NCBI RefSeq assembly: GCF_000426865.1
Contig: NZ_AUGE01000019.1
Coordinates: 22,752 to 86,751 of the forward strand
Source: Citrifermentans bremense R1
Lineage (GTDB): Bacteria > Desulfobacterota > Desulfuromonadia > Geobacterales > Geobacteraceae
Length of the DNA stretch: 64,000 nucleotides
Direction: 5' to 3'
The position numbers were made by a program, and so were the translations under genes. Under the pieces are notes generated by a model. It was not told the DNA's origin and did no database searches. It saw only the letters and a program-made list of their open reading frames with translations. Shown here one piece after another: positions 29,034-37,455 of this stretch (position 1 is the first letter of the stretch; each line of letters begins with the position of its first letter).

Positions 29034-30173
29034 TTACTTGACCAACACCCAGTCTTTTTTGCGGACTTCAACCAGGGTGAATGCCTCTTTCGTCAGGCCG
29101 GCGTGGTCCCTGGGCGAGAAGTTGAAAACGCCGCCGATGCCGGCGAAGTTGCGGGTTGTTTCGAGCGCGTTGCGGATACCGGCAGGGGTGTCCCCTCCCC
29201 GCTCGATGGCGCCTTTGAGAAGCATGACCGCATCCCAGGCGTGGCCGCCGAAGTGGTCGCCCTCGGCCTTGTAGTGGTTCTGGTAGTCCTTGATGAAGGA
29301 AAGGAGCGAAGCCTTCTGCTTGTCGTTTTTCGGCAGCAGGTCGGCGACGAGCACCTTCCCGGAGGGGAGCCTGATACCGTCTGCCGCGTCCCCGGCCAGC
29401 ACGATGAATTTCTTGGAGGAAACGCCGTGGCTCATGTAGAGCGGGATCTTGAGGCCGAGCTGCTTGGCGTTTCTTGCCACCACGGCGGGACCGGGGTTGG
29501 TGCCCCAGCAGATCACCGCCTGCGCCTGCGACCCGCGGATCTTGGTGAGCTGCGCGGTCATGTCGGTGTCCTTCGGGCCGTAGGTGTCGTCGGAAAGGAT
29601 CTGGATGCCGTAGACCTTCGCCTGGGCCTTCAACTGCTCGCGCCCCGAAGAGCCGAAGCCGTCGGAGACGGTGAGTATTGCCACCTTGGTCTTTTTCTCT
29701 TTTTTCAGCTGCTCATAGATCCTGGCGACGGCGAGCCCGTCGTTCTGGGCCGTCTTGAAAACCCACTTTTTCACCGGCTCGGTGATCTTGCTCCCGGCAG
29801 CACAGGAAATGAGCGGGATCCCGGCCTTCTCGACCACCGGGATGATGGCCATGCTGTCGCCGGTGGTGCTGGGGCCGATGATGGCGACCACCTTGTCGTT
29901 CTTGATCAGCTTGTTGGCAAGCTGCACCGCCTTGGTGGTGTCACCGACGGTGTCGTAGGTGATCAGCTCAATCTTGCGACCTTTTATGCCGCCTGCCTTG
30001 TTGATCTCGTCGACCACCATCTGGGCGGTGTTGCGCTCAGGCTCCCCCAGGAAAGAGGCGGGCCCGGTCACGGCGAAAAGCCCGCCGATCTTGATGGGAG
30101 CGGCGGCATAGGCCACGGTGGAAAGACAGAGCAAGGTAAATAGTGCAAGAGCAGTGGTAATCAGTTTTCTCAC
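29034..30173 (-). CDS. livK: Periplasmic amino-acid-binding protein LivK
   Basis: Substrate-binding component of the Liv importer. The GTG at 30171-30173 is chosen because GGGGGAG stands just upstream; the product is then 379 residues. It begins with a signal peptide (VRKLITTALALFTLLCLSTV, cleavage after AYA near residue 23). The mature protein has the two-lobed ANF-receptor fold: IKIGGLFAVTGPASFLGEP, AIIGPSTTGDSMAIIPV and SHGVSSKKFIVLAGDAADG. It lies directly downstream of a truncated second copy. Confidence 0.94.
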   Translation of the reverse strand: MRKLITTALALFTLLCLSTVAYAAAPIKIGGLFAVTGPASFLGEPERNTAQMVVDEINKAGGIKGRKIELITYDTVGDTTKAVQLANKLIKNDKVVAIIGPSTTGDSMAIIPVVEKAGIPLISCAAGSKITEPVKKWVFKTAQNDGLAVARIYEQLKKEKKTKVAILTVSDGFGSSGREQLKAQAKVYGIQILSDDTYGPKDTDMTAQLTKIRGSQAQAVICWGTNPGPAVVARNAKQLGLKIPLYMSHGVSSKKFIVLAGDAADGIRLPSGKVLVADLLPKNDKQKASLLSFIKDYQNHYKAEGDHFGGHAWDAVMLLKGAIERGGDTPAGIRNALETTRNFAGIGGVFNFSPRDHAGLTKEAFTLVEVRKKDWVLVK

Positions 30174-30216
30174 GGATATCTCCCCCTTGAAGGAGCGGCA
30201 GCATTGCCGCATTAAA

Positions 30217-30635
30217 TCAATGTACGATGACCCAATCGCCTTTATCGATGCGAACCATCTCGAATGCGGAGAGGTCGAGACCGTTGTGGTCTTTAGGGCT
30301 CATCTTGAAGATGCCGGACACCCCGACCATGCTCCCACCCTTCTCTATGCCGTCGCGGATCTGCGCCGGGGTGACGGCCCCCTTCTTCACAGTAGCGGCG
30401 ATCAAATGGAAGCCGTCGTAGGCGTAGCCGCCGAAGGTGGAAGCCTCGACGCCGTAGGCCTTCTTGTAGGAGTCGTTGTACTCCTTGAGGAGCTTCGCCT
30501 GCGGGTCGGTCTTCTTCAAGAGGTCGAATACGGCGAGCTTGCCGGCAGGGAGCATGACCCCCTGAGCGGCCTGGGCGCTGGCGAGCTCGATGTACTTCTT
30601 GGAGGCGACGCCGTGGCTTTGATAGAGCTGGGCCC
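30217..30635 (-). pseudogene. 3' remnant of a second livK-like gene
   Basis: Homology to the adjacent LivK begins abruptly near 30635 (LYQSHGVASKKYIELAS, compare LYMSHGVSSKKFIVLAG) and continues in frame to the natural C-terminus (DKGDWVIVH, compare KKDWVLVK). Some 138 codons are preserved, about the last 40 percent. The signal peptide and first lobe are absent. Upstream of the breakpoint the sequence is repeat-rich intergenic DNA (30640-30860). The remnant is diverged from livK, so it was a separate paralogue, not a recent duplication. A short ORF of 160 codons runs through it but has no ribosome site or export signal. Confidence 0.85.
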
Positions 30636-30746
30636 CACCAGAATCTTTCTCATCTTCCCCCCTGAAAAGATGTTTCAGTCGAACCGCTACCAAAAGCACT
30701 ACAGAGCAAGACCGGTTAGCCCACTTCCGGCGGCGTTTTTTCTCTG

Positions 30747-30826
30747 GTTCCCAAGCTCCAGCTTTGCACCAGACGGAAGCCGGAGCTTAGCACAGGCCTT
30801 GCGTTCCCAAGGTGGACCTTGGGAAC
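30747..30826. repeat. GTTCCCAAG palindromes, copies 3 and 4
   Basis: A degraded copy (GTTCCCAAGCTCCAGCTTTG, about 30747-30770) and a perfect variant, GTTCCCAAGGTGGACC then TTGGGAAC (30803-30826), lie between the ACT gene and the livK remnant. The GCTTAGCACAGGCCTTGC stretch between them also appears in part near 61576-61590. Confidence 0.7.
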
Positions 30827-30863
30827 GAGATCAAATCCCATTTTTCAAAGCGGGACTTCTCAA

Positions 30864-31295
30864 TTACATGCTGTACAGCCGGTCGCCCGGCAGCACGTTG
30901 AAGCTCTTGGCGGTGAGCGCCTCGATCGCCTTCTGCGTCTCGTCGAAGCGGAAGATCATCACCGCGTTCTCGCCGCAGCGCTCGACGAAGGCGTACATGT
31001 ACTCGACGTTGATGCCGCCTGCGTCCAGCACCTGGAGGATGTCGGCGAGCCCGCCGGGGCGGTCCGGGATCTCTACGGCTACCACCTCGGTCTTGCTGAC
31101 CGTGAAGCCGCGATCCTTCAGCACCGACTTCGCCTTCTCGGCGTCGTTGACGATGAGGCGCAGGATCCCGAAATCCGAGGTATCCGCCAGGGAAAGGGTG
31201 CGGATGTTGACTCCGGCATCGCCCAGGATGCGGGTCACCTCTGCCAGACGTCCGAACTTGTTTTCGATGAATATGGAGATCTGTTCTACGTACAT
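30864..31295 (-). CDS. Tandem ACT-domain protein
   Basis: The 143-residue cytoplasmic protein is made almost entirely of two ACT domains: [23 protein letters not shown] and, in the second half, [20 protein letters not shown]. Such proteins bind amino acids as small-molecule sensors. Between two phenylacetate-CoA ligase/Liv genes it probably senses an aromatic or branched amino acid, as is typical beside paaK in related anaerobes. It starts 10 bases after paaK and ends before the repeat region. Confidence 0.9.
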   Translation of the reverse strand: MYVEQISIFIENKFGRLAEVTRILGDAGVNIRTLSLADTSDFGILRLIVNDAEKAKSVLKDRGFTVSKTEVVAVEIPDRPGGLADILQVLDAGGINVEYMYAFVERCGENAVMIFRFDETQKAIEALTAKSFNVLPGDRLYSM

Positions 31296-31305
31296 GGTAT
31301 CCCCC

Positions 31306-32610
31306 TTAGGCTTTGTTCCTGTTGTCGATGACCCTCTTGGCCTTGCCTTCGCTGCGGATGATGCTCTTGGGTTCCACGAGCCTTACGCGGCAGGTGACCC
31401 CCAGCATTTCCTTGATCTGCTTCTCGATCTTCGTGGAGAGCGCCTGGAGATGCTTGATCTCGTCGGAGAAGATGTTCTCGCCCACCTCGACCTGCACTTC
31501 GAGCGTGTCCAGGTTGTCCTTTCTGTCCACGATGAGGACGTAGTGCGGCTCGACCCCTTCGACCCCCATGAGGATCGCCTCGATCTGCGACGGGAAGACG
31601 TTGACGCCGCGGATGATCAGCATGTCGTCGCTTCTTCCGCTCATGCGGGCGATGCGTGCGTGTGTTCTGCCACAGATGCAGGGCTCGTAGGTGATGGAGG
31701 TGATGTCGCGGGTCCGGTAGCGGATGAGCGGAATTCCTTCCTTGGTGATGGTGGTGATGACCAGCTCACCCTTCTGCCCTTCGGGAAGCACTTCTCCGGT
31801 CTCGGGGTTGATGATCTCGGGGATGAAGTGGTCCTCCCAGACGTGGAGCCCCTTTTTCGCCTCGCAGCACTCGATGGCGACGCCGGGTCCCATGATCTCG
31901 GAGAGGCCATAGATGTCGACCGCGGAGAGGTTCAGCTTCTCCTCGATGTCGAGGCGCATCGCCTCGGACCAGGGCTCCGCGCCGAAGATGCCGACCTTGA
32001 GCTTCAGGTCGCGGAAGTCGATCCCCTCTTCCTTGGCGGCCTCCGCCATGTATAGCGAGTAGGAAGGGGTGCAGGTGAGGACGGTGGAACCGAAGTCCTG
32101 CATGATCATGATCTGCTTCTTGGTGTTACCCCCGGACATCGGGATGACCGACGCCCCCAGCCGCTCGGCGCCGTAATGCGCGCCCAGGCCGCCGGTGAAG
32201 AGGCCGTAACCGTAGGAGTTGTGAATGATGTCGCCCTTGTGCACCCCGGCGGCTACAAACGAGCGGGCCATCAACTCGCTCCAGGTGTCGATGTCCTTCT
32301 GGGTGTAGCCGACCACCGTGGGTTTGCCGGTGGTGCCGGAAGAGGCGTGGATGCGTACGATGTCCTCCATCGGCACCGCGAAGAGGCGGTACGGGTAGGA
32401 GTCGCGCATGTCCTGCTTGTAGGTGAAGGGGAGCCGGGCCAGGTCCGCCAGGGACTTTATGGAATCGGCGTTGACTCCCGCCTTGGCCAGCGACTCCTTG
32501 TAGAAGGGGACGTTTTGTTGAACGCGCGCCACCATCGACTTGAGCCTTTTGAGCTGCAGTGCCTCGATAGCCTCCCTGGGAAGCGTCTCGAACTCCTCGT
32601 TGAAGAACAT
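31306..32610 (-). CDS. paaK: Phenylacetate-CoA ligase (second copy)
   Basis: The 434-residue aryl-CoA ligase resembles the copy at 24009 along its whole length. It carries the ATP loop [35 protein letters not shown], and [20 protein letters not shown]. It lies directly downstream of iorB, after a repeat block, and upstream of the ACT gene. In this order it probably activates the aryl-acetate arising from IorAB-dependent pathways or handles free acids. Having two copies in one operon suggests different substrates. Confidence 0.92.
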   Translation of the reverse strand: MFFNEEFETLPREAIEALQLKRLKSMVARVQQNVPFYKESLAKAGVNADSIKSLADLARLPFTYKQDMRDSYPYRLFAVPMEDIVRIHASSGTTGKPTVVGYTQKDIDTWSELMARSFVAAGVHKGDIIHNSYGYGLFTGGLGAHYGAERLGASVIPMSGGNTKKQIMIMQDFGSTVLTCTPSYSLYMAEAAKEEGIDFRDLKLKVGIFGAEPWSEAMRLDIEEKLNLSAVDIYGLSEIMGPGVAIECCEAKKGLHVWEDHFIPEIINPETGEVLPEGQKGELVITTITKEGIPLIRYRTRDITSITYEPCICGRTHARIARMSGRSDDMLIIRGVNVFPSQIEAILMGVEGVEPHYVLIVDRKDNLDTLEVQVEVGENIFSDEIKHLQALSTKIEKQIKEMLGVTCRVRLVEPKSIIRSEGKAKRVIDNRNKA

Positions 32611-32641
32611 AGCTGACTCCTTAAATCAAAACCTGAAGCTT

Positions 32642-32764
32642 TACCACAGAGGTCCCGGAGGTTCGCTGAGGTCACGGAGGAAAACGAGAAAAGCTTTGGG
32701 GTTAAACCGAGAATCTTTTGGGGTTCCCCTGAGACCTCTGTGCCCCTCTGTGACCTCTGTGGTA
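32642..32764. repeat. Inverted CCACAGAGGTC repeat between iorB and paaK
   Basis: Arm 1 (about 32642-32680) contains CCACAGAGGTC, GGAGGTTCGCTGAGGTCACG and GAGG. Arm 2 (about 32732-32764) contains CCTCTGTGCCCCTCTGTGAC then CTCTGTGGTA. They are imperfect inverted copies around about 50 bases and could form a large hairpin in the operon transcript. The same family recurs at 61483-61778. Confidence 0.75.
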
Positions 32765-32780
32765 ATGCTTTTCCTTGTCT

Positions 32781-33362
32781 TTACCCCAGCGAACGGCCGA
32801 GCTGGAACGCCTTGAGGTTCACTGCCAGCGCCTTCTTGGGCACCATCTTCTCGATAGCTTCGAGCCAGTACTTCTCCTCGACGTCGAGTCGCTTGGATAC
32901 AGCGCCCAGAAGCACGGTGTTCGCGGCGCGGGCGTTGCCGGCCTCGATGGCAATGTTCTGCCCATCGACCAGCAGGCAGTCGGGGCAAAGCTCCTGGATC
33001 TTCAGCGCCAGCCCTTCCGGGTACGGCTCCTGCCCCAGGAGCACCGCGGGGGGAGCTATGCAGAGGTCGTTGACGATGACGGTCCCGCCGGGCTTCAAGA
33101 GCGACAGGTAGCGGTAGCTCTCCATCAGCTCGAACCCGAAGAGGATGTCCCCCTCCCCTTCGGGAACCATCGGGGAGAAGACCTCTTTGCCGTAGCGCAC
33201 GTGAGAGACGACGGAGCCCCCCCTCTGGGACATGCCGTGGATCTCGCTCTTCTTGACGTCGAATCCAGCCAGCATGAAGGTCTCGGAAAGGATCTCGGCG
33301 GCAAGCAGGATGCCCTGGCCGCCCACGCCCACCAGGAGGATGTTGGTTATCTTGTCGCTCAT
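32781..33362 (-). CDS. iorB: Indolepyruvate:ferredoxin oxidoreductase subunit beta
   Basis: Small subunit of the thiamine-dependent oxidoreductase that converts aryl-pyruvates to aryl-acetyl-CoA and reduced ferredoxin. The start at 33360-33362 (MSDKITNILLVGVGGQGILL) overlaps the iorA stop by an ATGA, and the product is 193 residues. It has the gamma-domain motif GVGGQGILLAAEIL and the SEIHGMSQRGGSVVSHVRYG motif. A longer upstream frame is a shadow of iorA. Confidence 0.93.
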   Translation of the reverse strand: MSDKITNILLVGVGGQGILLAAEILSETFMLAGFDVKKSEIHGMSQRGGSVVSHVRYGKEVFSPMVPEGEGDILFGFELMESYRYLSLLKPGGTVIVNDLCIAPPAVLLGQEPYPEGLALKIQELCPDCLLVDGQNIAIEAGNARAANTVLLGAVSKRLDVEEKYWLEAIEKMVPKKALAVNLKAFQLGRSLG

Positions 33363-35113
33363 TTCGCCTCCTGAATCGCAGAGAACTTGCACAGCTGCCT
33401 GCAGACGTCGCAACCGTTGCACAAAAGCGGATCGATCTTGGCTTGGCCCTTCTTGCCGCTGGAGGGGACCCACTCGATGGCCGGGCAGCCGATCTTGAGG
33501 CAGGCGCGGCAGCCGATGCAGCTATCCTCGGCGACGGCAAGCGGCTTGCCCGGGGTGAAGACCCCTTCCTTCTTGATGAGGACGCACGGCTTGTCGGTGA
33601 TGATGACCGAGGTCTCGGGGCGCTCCATCTCTTCTGCGATCACCCTCTGGCACTCGTCCAGGTCCAGCGGGTTGATGGTGCGGATGTTCTTCACGCCGAT
33701 CGCCTGACAAAGCATCGGGAAATCGATGGCGTTGGTCGGCTCGTTCATGAGGGTGTGGCCGGAACCGGGGTTTTCCTGGCGGCCGGTCATGGCGGTGATC
33801 CTGTTGTCCAGGATGATGACCGTCGCGGCCCCCTTGTTGTAGACCATGTCCATGAGGCCGTTGATGCCGGTGTGGAGGAAGGTCGAGTCGCCGATCACGG
33901 CCACCACCTTTTTCCTCTCCTCCGGGGGGAGCACCTTGGCTGCACCGGTCGCCATGCCGATGGAGGCGCCCATGCAGACGCAGGTGTCCATGGCGGAAAG
34001 AGGCGGCATGAAGCCCAGCGTATAGCAGCCGATATCGCCGGAGACGTAGGCGTTCAGCTGTTTCAGGGTGTAGAACACGCCGCGGTGCGGGCAGCCCGGG
34101 CACATGTTGGGGGGGCGCCCCGGGAGTTTCTCCACGGTCCCCTGTGCGTTCTCTGGAAGACCGAAGGCTTTCCTGACCCGGCCCGGGGTGAGCTCGCCGC
34201 AAAGGGAGATGATCTCTTTGCCGGTCACCGGGATGCCGATTGCTTTCACCTGGTCCTCGATGAAGGCGTCGAGCTCCTCGACCACGTAGAGCTTGTCCAC
34301 CTTGGAGGCGAACTCGCGGATCAGGTCGAAGGGAAGCGGGAACACCATGCCGAGCTTCAACACCGATGCCTCGGGGAGCGCCTCGCGCACGTGCTGGTAG
34401 CTGATGCCCGCGGTGATGACGCCGATCTTCTTGTCGCGCAGCTCCATCCTGTTGATGGACATGGAACACCCTTCCTTGGAGAGCGTGGTGATCCGGTCCT
34501 CGACGACGTAGTGCCGCCCGCGGGCGTTGCCCGGGAGCATGACGAACTTGGCGGCATTGCGCGCCAGTTTCGGCTCGGCTATGGCGGCGACCCTCTCGCC
34601 CAGCGTCACCACCGACTTGCTGTGCGAGATGCGGGTGGTGGTGCGGAGCATGACCGGGGTGTCGTGACGCTCCGAGATCTCGTAGGCGAGCTTGGTGAAC
34701 TCAAGGCATTCCTGCGAATCCGCCGGCTCCAGCATCGGGATCTTGGCGAACTTGGCGTAGTTGCGGCTGTCCTGTTCGTTCTGGGAGGAATGGAGCTCGG
34801 GGTCATCGGCACAGATCAGCAGGAGCCCGCCGTTGACGCCGGTGTAGGAAAGGGTGAAAAGAGGATCGGCTGCTACGTTGACGCCGACGTGCTTCATGGT
34901 GACCAGGGAGCGGGCGCCGACGAAAGAGGCGCCGATGCCGACTTCCAGCGCGACCTTTTCGTTGGTGGCCCAGGAGGAGTCTATCTCCTGGTACCGGATC
35001 GTGTTTTCCAGGATCTCTGTGGAGGGGGTACCAGGGTAAGCACAGGCAACTTTCACCCCTGCCTCGTAAGCACCCCTGGCAATGGCTTCGTTGCCGGAAA
35101 GTATTTCCTTCAT
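33359..35113 (-). CDS. iorA: Indolepyruvate:ferredoxin oxidoreductase subunit alpha
   Basis: Large subunit, 584 residues. An N-terminal pyrimidine-binding domain opens with MKEILSGNEAIARGAYEAGV and PGTPSTEI. A thiamine-diphosphate domain follows, containing GDSTFLHTGINGLMDMVYN and the Mg/ThDP motif with ITAMTGRQENPG. The C-terminal ferredoxin domain has two clusters (CIGCRACLKIGCPA and CNGCDVCRQLCKF). It is the first gene of the amino-acid operon and has a good promoter 42-71 bases upstream. Confidence 0.95.
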   Translation of the reverse strand: MKEILSGNEAIARGAYEAGVKVACAYPGTPSTEILENTIRYQEIDSSWATNEKVALEVGIGASFVGARSLVTMKHVGVNVAADPLFTLSYTGVNGGLLLICADDPELHSSQNEQDSRNYAKFAKIPMLEPADSQECLEFTKLAYEISERHDTPVMLRTTTRISHSKSVVTLGERVAAIAEPKLARNAAKFVMLPGNARGRHYVVEDRITTLSKEGCSMSINRMELRDKKIGVITAGISYQHVREALPEASVLKLGMVFPLPFDLIREFASKVDKLYVVEELDAFIEDQVKAIGIPVTGKEIISLCGELTPGRVRKAFGLPENAQGTVEKLPGRPPNMCPGCPHRGVFYTLKQLNAYVSGDIGCYTLGFMPPLSAMDTCVCMGASIGMATGAAKVLPPEERKKVVAVIGDSTFLHTGINGLMDMVYNKGAATVIILDNRITAMTGRQENPGSGHTLMNEPTNAIDFPMLCQAIGVKNIRTINPLDLDECQRVIAEEMERPETSVIITDKPCVLIKKEGVFTPGKPLAVAEDSCIGCRACLKIGCPAIEWVPSSGKKGQAKIDPLLCNGCDVCRQLCKFSAIQEAK

Positions 35114-35154
35114 GCGGATCTATACCTCATAGGGTTAATAAAGTGGGTCGGCGA

Positions 35155-35184
35155 AATATACTAGAGTATTGGGGGGACTGTCAA
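35155..35184 (-). promoter_or_regulatory. Sigma-70 promoter of the iorA operon
   Basis: On the minus strand TTGACA (35179-35184) and TATATT (35155-35160) are 18 bases apart. The expected start site is near 35148, giving a leader of about 35 bases with GAGGT before ATG. This matches the consensus well. Confidence 0.72.
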
Positions 35185-35446
35185 CTGCTTTATAGGTTAG
35201 CGTTAACGGTTAAATCCTGTAAAGACAAGAGGTTGCGGCATAATTAGGGCGCGTTACCTTCTCTTTTCATTATATTCAGGCCGCAGTTGTAGTTCGTGTT
35301 TGCGGTAAGAGTGAACAATGTTTTGAGAAGATCAAACGAAAGGGTTGCCTGCGCGGGGGGCTGTTGGTAGCGAGGGAATGTTTGGTACACTAGGCGGGGT
35401 TTTAATTTTCGACTCAAACAGATCGTTTTATACAGGGAGGATCATC
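35185..35446. other. Intergenic region left of the PF04020-like gene
   Basis: Beyond the iorA promoter the gap holds AT-rich sequence without a convincing gene. GTTAGCGTTAACGGTTAA at 35197-35214 contains a GTTAAC-centred partial palindrome that could bind a regulator of the iorA operon. A promoter for the plus-strand gene is expected near 35380-35430 but was not resolved. Confidence 0.5.
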
Positions 35447-35782
35447 ATGACACTACTGATTAAGTGGCTGGTCAATGCTCTCGCCATCGGCATCACCGCT
35501 TATCTGCTGCCGGGTGTGGCGGTATCCGGGTTCTTCGCCGCGCTCGTCACCGCACTGGTGCTGGGCTTGGTCAACATCCTCATCAGACCCCTGTTTCTGC
35601 TCCTCACCTTGCCCATCAACATCCTCACGCTCGGTTTGTTCACACTGGTCGTCAACGCGCTGATGATAATGCTGGTCGCGGCCATCGTCCCCGGCTTCAC
35701 CGTCAGGGGGTTCTGGTGGGCGCTTCTGTTCGGCCTGGTGCTCGCGGTCGTCAACTACATCCTTAACGTCATCTTTTTCTAG
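35447..35782 (+). CDS. Small membrane protein of the phage-holin 4_2 / PF04020-like family
   Basis: The start at 35447 (MTLLIKWLVNALAIGITAYL) has GGGAGG upstream. An in-frame start 34 codons earlier lacks one. The 111-residue product has four hydrophobic helices with the family pattern VLGLVNILIRPLFLLLTLPI and NILTLGLFTLVVNALM. Despite the database name these are widespread chromosomal proteins of unknown function, and no phage genes are nearby. Its stop TAG lies within CTAG, which is also the stop of the convergent methyltransferase gene. Confidence 0.85.
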   Translation: MTLLIKWLVNALAIGITAYLLPGVAVSGFFAALVTALVLGLVNILIRPLFLLLTLPINILTLGLFTLVVNALMIMLVAAIVPGFTVRGFWWALLFGLVLAVVNYILNVIFF

Positions 35783-36435
35783 AGCGGTTCCCCCAGCAGC
35801 AGGCGGTTCTTCGGCGTGATGTCGCCGGGGATGGTCTGGGTGTAGACCCGGTACCCATGCGCCCGAAGACGCGCGGCCCTGGTGACGTCGACGGCGAGCG
35901 GGCCATCCAGCCACCCCTGCAATCCCCCTTGGTCGGCACGGTCCAAGTCGTGGCAACAGGGGAGCACGGCGACGCGGCACCTGGCGGCAACGGCCCGCTC
36001 CAATACCAGGTCGGTCAAAGAGCCACAGGCATGGGCGGAGACCACCAGGTCCTCGGGGGCAAGCGGCAGAAGGTTCAGGTCCTGCTCCTTAAAGCTCAGT
36101 TTCCCGGAGAGGAGTGGCCAGTCGGCTTGGAGTTCACGGGACAACAGCTCCGCGCTTGCCGGGATGCGGAGGTCGACGGCGAGCGCGGACGTTAGGTCGC
36201 GGTCGAGGATCAGCAGGATCTGGGCGAGCAGCCCGTGTCCCGCGGCTAGATCCACCACCCTCCCCCCTTGGAAGCGGCGGTGCACCCGGCGTGCCACCTC
36301 CCAGGCCTCGTACAGTTCCTTTCTGGGGAGGCATCCTGCGCGGCAAACGGCGCGGGCGATGCGGTCGAAGAGCGTGTCACCGGCAAAGCGCGGCAACAGG
36401 TGCGGGGTCAGGCGGTTCTTGGATGATCGATCCAT
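35779..36435 (-). CDS. SAM-dependent methyltransferase-like protein
   Basis: The 218-residue protein has a Rossmann-type SAM site RVVDLAAGHGLLAQILLIL (motif I, about residues 59-77) and an acidic position later (LALAVDLRIP-like). It also has LVVSAHACGSLTDLVLERAV and AVLPCCHDLD, the last resembling the GSTCD/Methyltransf_32 group. The substrate is unknown, and RNA or small molecules are both possible. It converges on the PF04020-like gene, with both stops in one CTAG. The divergent DUF72 gene starts 33 bases upstream of its start. Confidence 0.75.
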   Translation of the reverse strand: MDRSSKNRLTPHLLPRFAGDTLFDRIARAVCRAGCLPRKELYEAWEVARRVHRRFQGGRVVDLAAGHGLLAQILLILDRDLTSALAVDLRIPASAELLSRELQADWPLLSGKLSFKEQDLNLLPLAPEDLVVSAHACGSLTDLVLERAVAARCRVAVLPCCHDLDRADQGGLQGWLDGPLAVDVTRAARLRAHGYRVYTQTIPGDITPKNRLLLGEPL

Positions 36436-36467
36436 GGAGTTCCTTAAATCATTCGGAGGTGCAGCGC

Positions 36468-37355
36468 ATGTCCCCAGGCAGCATCCGCATAGGGACCTGT
36501 TCCTGGACGGAGAAAAGCCTCGTCGAAGGGGGGCTCTTTTATCCCCACGGCGCCAGCACGCCCAAGTCGCGCCTCAAGTTCTACGCCAGCCGGTTCGACA
36601 CGGTCGAGATAGAGAGCAGCTACTACCAGATCCCTACCCTGGAGATGGCCCTGGCTTGGGCCGAACGCACCCCCGACCGATTCCTGTTCCACGTAAAGGC
36701 CTACGGCGCCCTCACCGGACACAACGTAGATCCCGGCAGGCTCTCTCCGGAACTGCGCCAGATGCTTCCCGAGGAGGACCGGGGCAAGGAGGATGTGCAC
36801 GTCTCGGACCCCGCGGCGCTTAGGGCGATGGCAAAGGCCATGACCGAGGCGCTCGTTCCGCTCAAGGAGGCGGGGAAGCTCGGCTTCATCATCTTCCAGT
36901 TCCCCCCTTGGTACGGCTACAAGAAAGAGAACCGGGAGTATCTGCTCTACTGCAAGGAATTGATGGCGGGGCACCCGATAGCGGTGGAGTTCCGGCACGG
37001 CAGCTGGCTTACCAGCCGCAACCGGGAAGAACTCTTCGCATTCCTGCGGGAGCACAAGATCACCTACATCACCTGCGACGAGCCGCAGTTGGGGACGCTG
37101 GCCACAGCCCCCTTCCGCCCCGAGGCCACCACCTCGGTCGCCTACCTGAGGCTGCACGGCAGGAGCGCCGAAGATTGGCAGGCCCGCGCCACGGCCGCGG
37201 AGGAATATCTCTATACGGAGCCCGAGCTGAGGATGATAGCGGCCGAGGCCCGGCGTCTGAGCGCGAAAGCGAGGCTCACCTTCGTCATGTTCAACAACTG
37301 CCGCTGCGGCTGCGCCGTGAAGAACGCGCTGAGAATGAGGGAGTTGTGCGGATGA
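36468..37355 (+). CDS. DUF72-family protein
   Basis: The 295-residue protein starts at 36468 with GGAGG eight bases upstream; longer in-frame extensions run into the neighbouring gene. It shows DUF72 hallmarks: IRIGTCSWTEKSL at the N-terminus, the ETVEIESSYYQIPT-like segment (DTVEIESSYYQIPTLE), FLFHVKAYGALTGH, and AVEFRHGSWL. The fold is TIM-barrel-like and the biochemical role is not established. The ending CRCGCAVKNALRM has a cluster of cysteines. A terminator follows. Confidence 0.9.
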   Translation: MSPGSIRIGTCSWTEKSLVEGGLFYPHGASTPKSRLKFYASRFDTVEIESSYYQIPTLEMALAWAERTPDRFLFHVKAYGALTGHNVDPGRLSPELRQMLPEEDRGKEDVHVSDPAALRAMAKAMTEALVPLKEAGKLGFIIFQFPPWYGYKKENREYLLYCKELMAGHPIAVEFRHGSWLTSRNREELFAFLREHKITYITCDEPQLGTLATAPFRPEATTSVAYLRLHGRSAEDWQARATAAEEYLYTEPELRMIAAEARRLSAKARLTFVMFNNCRCGCAVKNALRMRELCG

Positions 37356-37396
37356 GGGAGGCGCCACCTTTGGTAAAGGTAAAGCTGCAATAAACA

Positions 37397-37436
37397 AAAT
37401 GCCCGAGAGGAACCGCCCCCTCGGGCATTTGTTTTA
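37397..37436. terminator. Bidirectional terminator between DUF72 and tcdA
   Basis: AAATGCCCGAG (37397-37407) and CTCGGGCATTT (37420-37430) form a stem of about 11 bp flanked by AAAC and TTTGTTTT. It ends both the plus-strand DUF72 transcript and the minus-strand tcdA transcript. Confidence 0.88.
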
Positions 37437-37455
37437 CATTCACGATTGCTGCCGG

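Noticed and set aside
30118..32055. 645-codon plus-strand frame across livK, its remnant, the ACT gene and paaK
   Set aside because: Runs antisense to four recognisable genes and through a repeat region; composition is atypical.
33443..35164. 573-codon plus-strand frame over iorA
   Set aside because: Antisense shadow of iorA, which has ThDP and ferredoxin motifs in order.
35447..35782. Prophage holin
   Set aside because: Family name only: no other phage gene in the window, and these four-helix proteins are common chromosomal genes.
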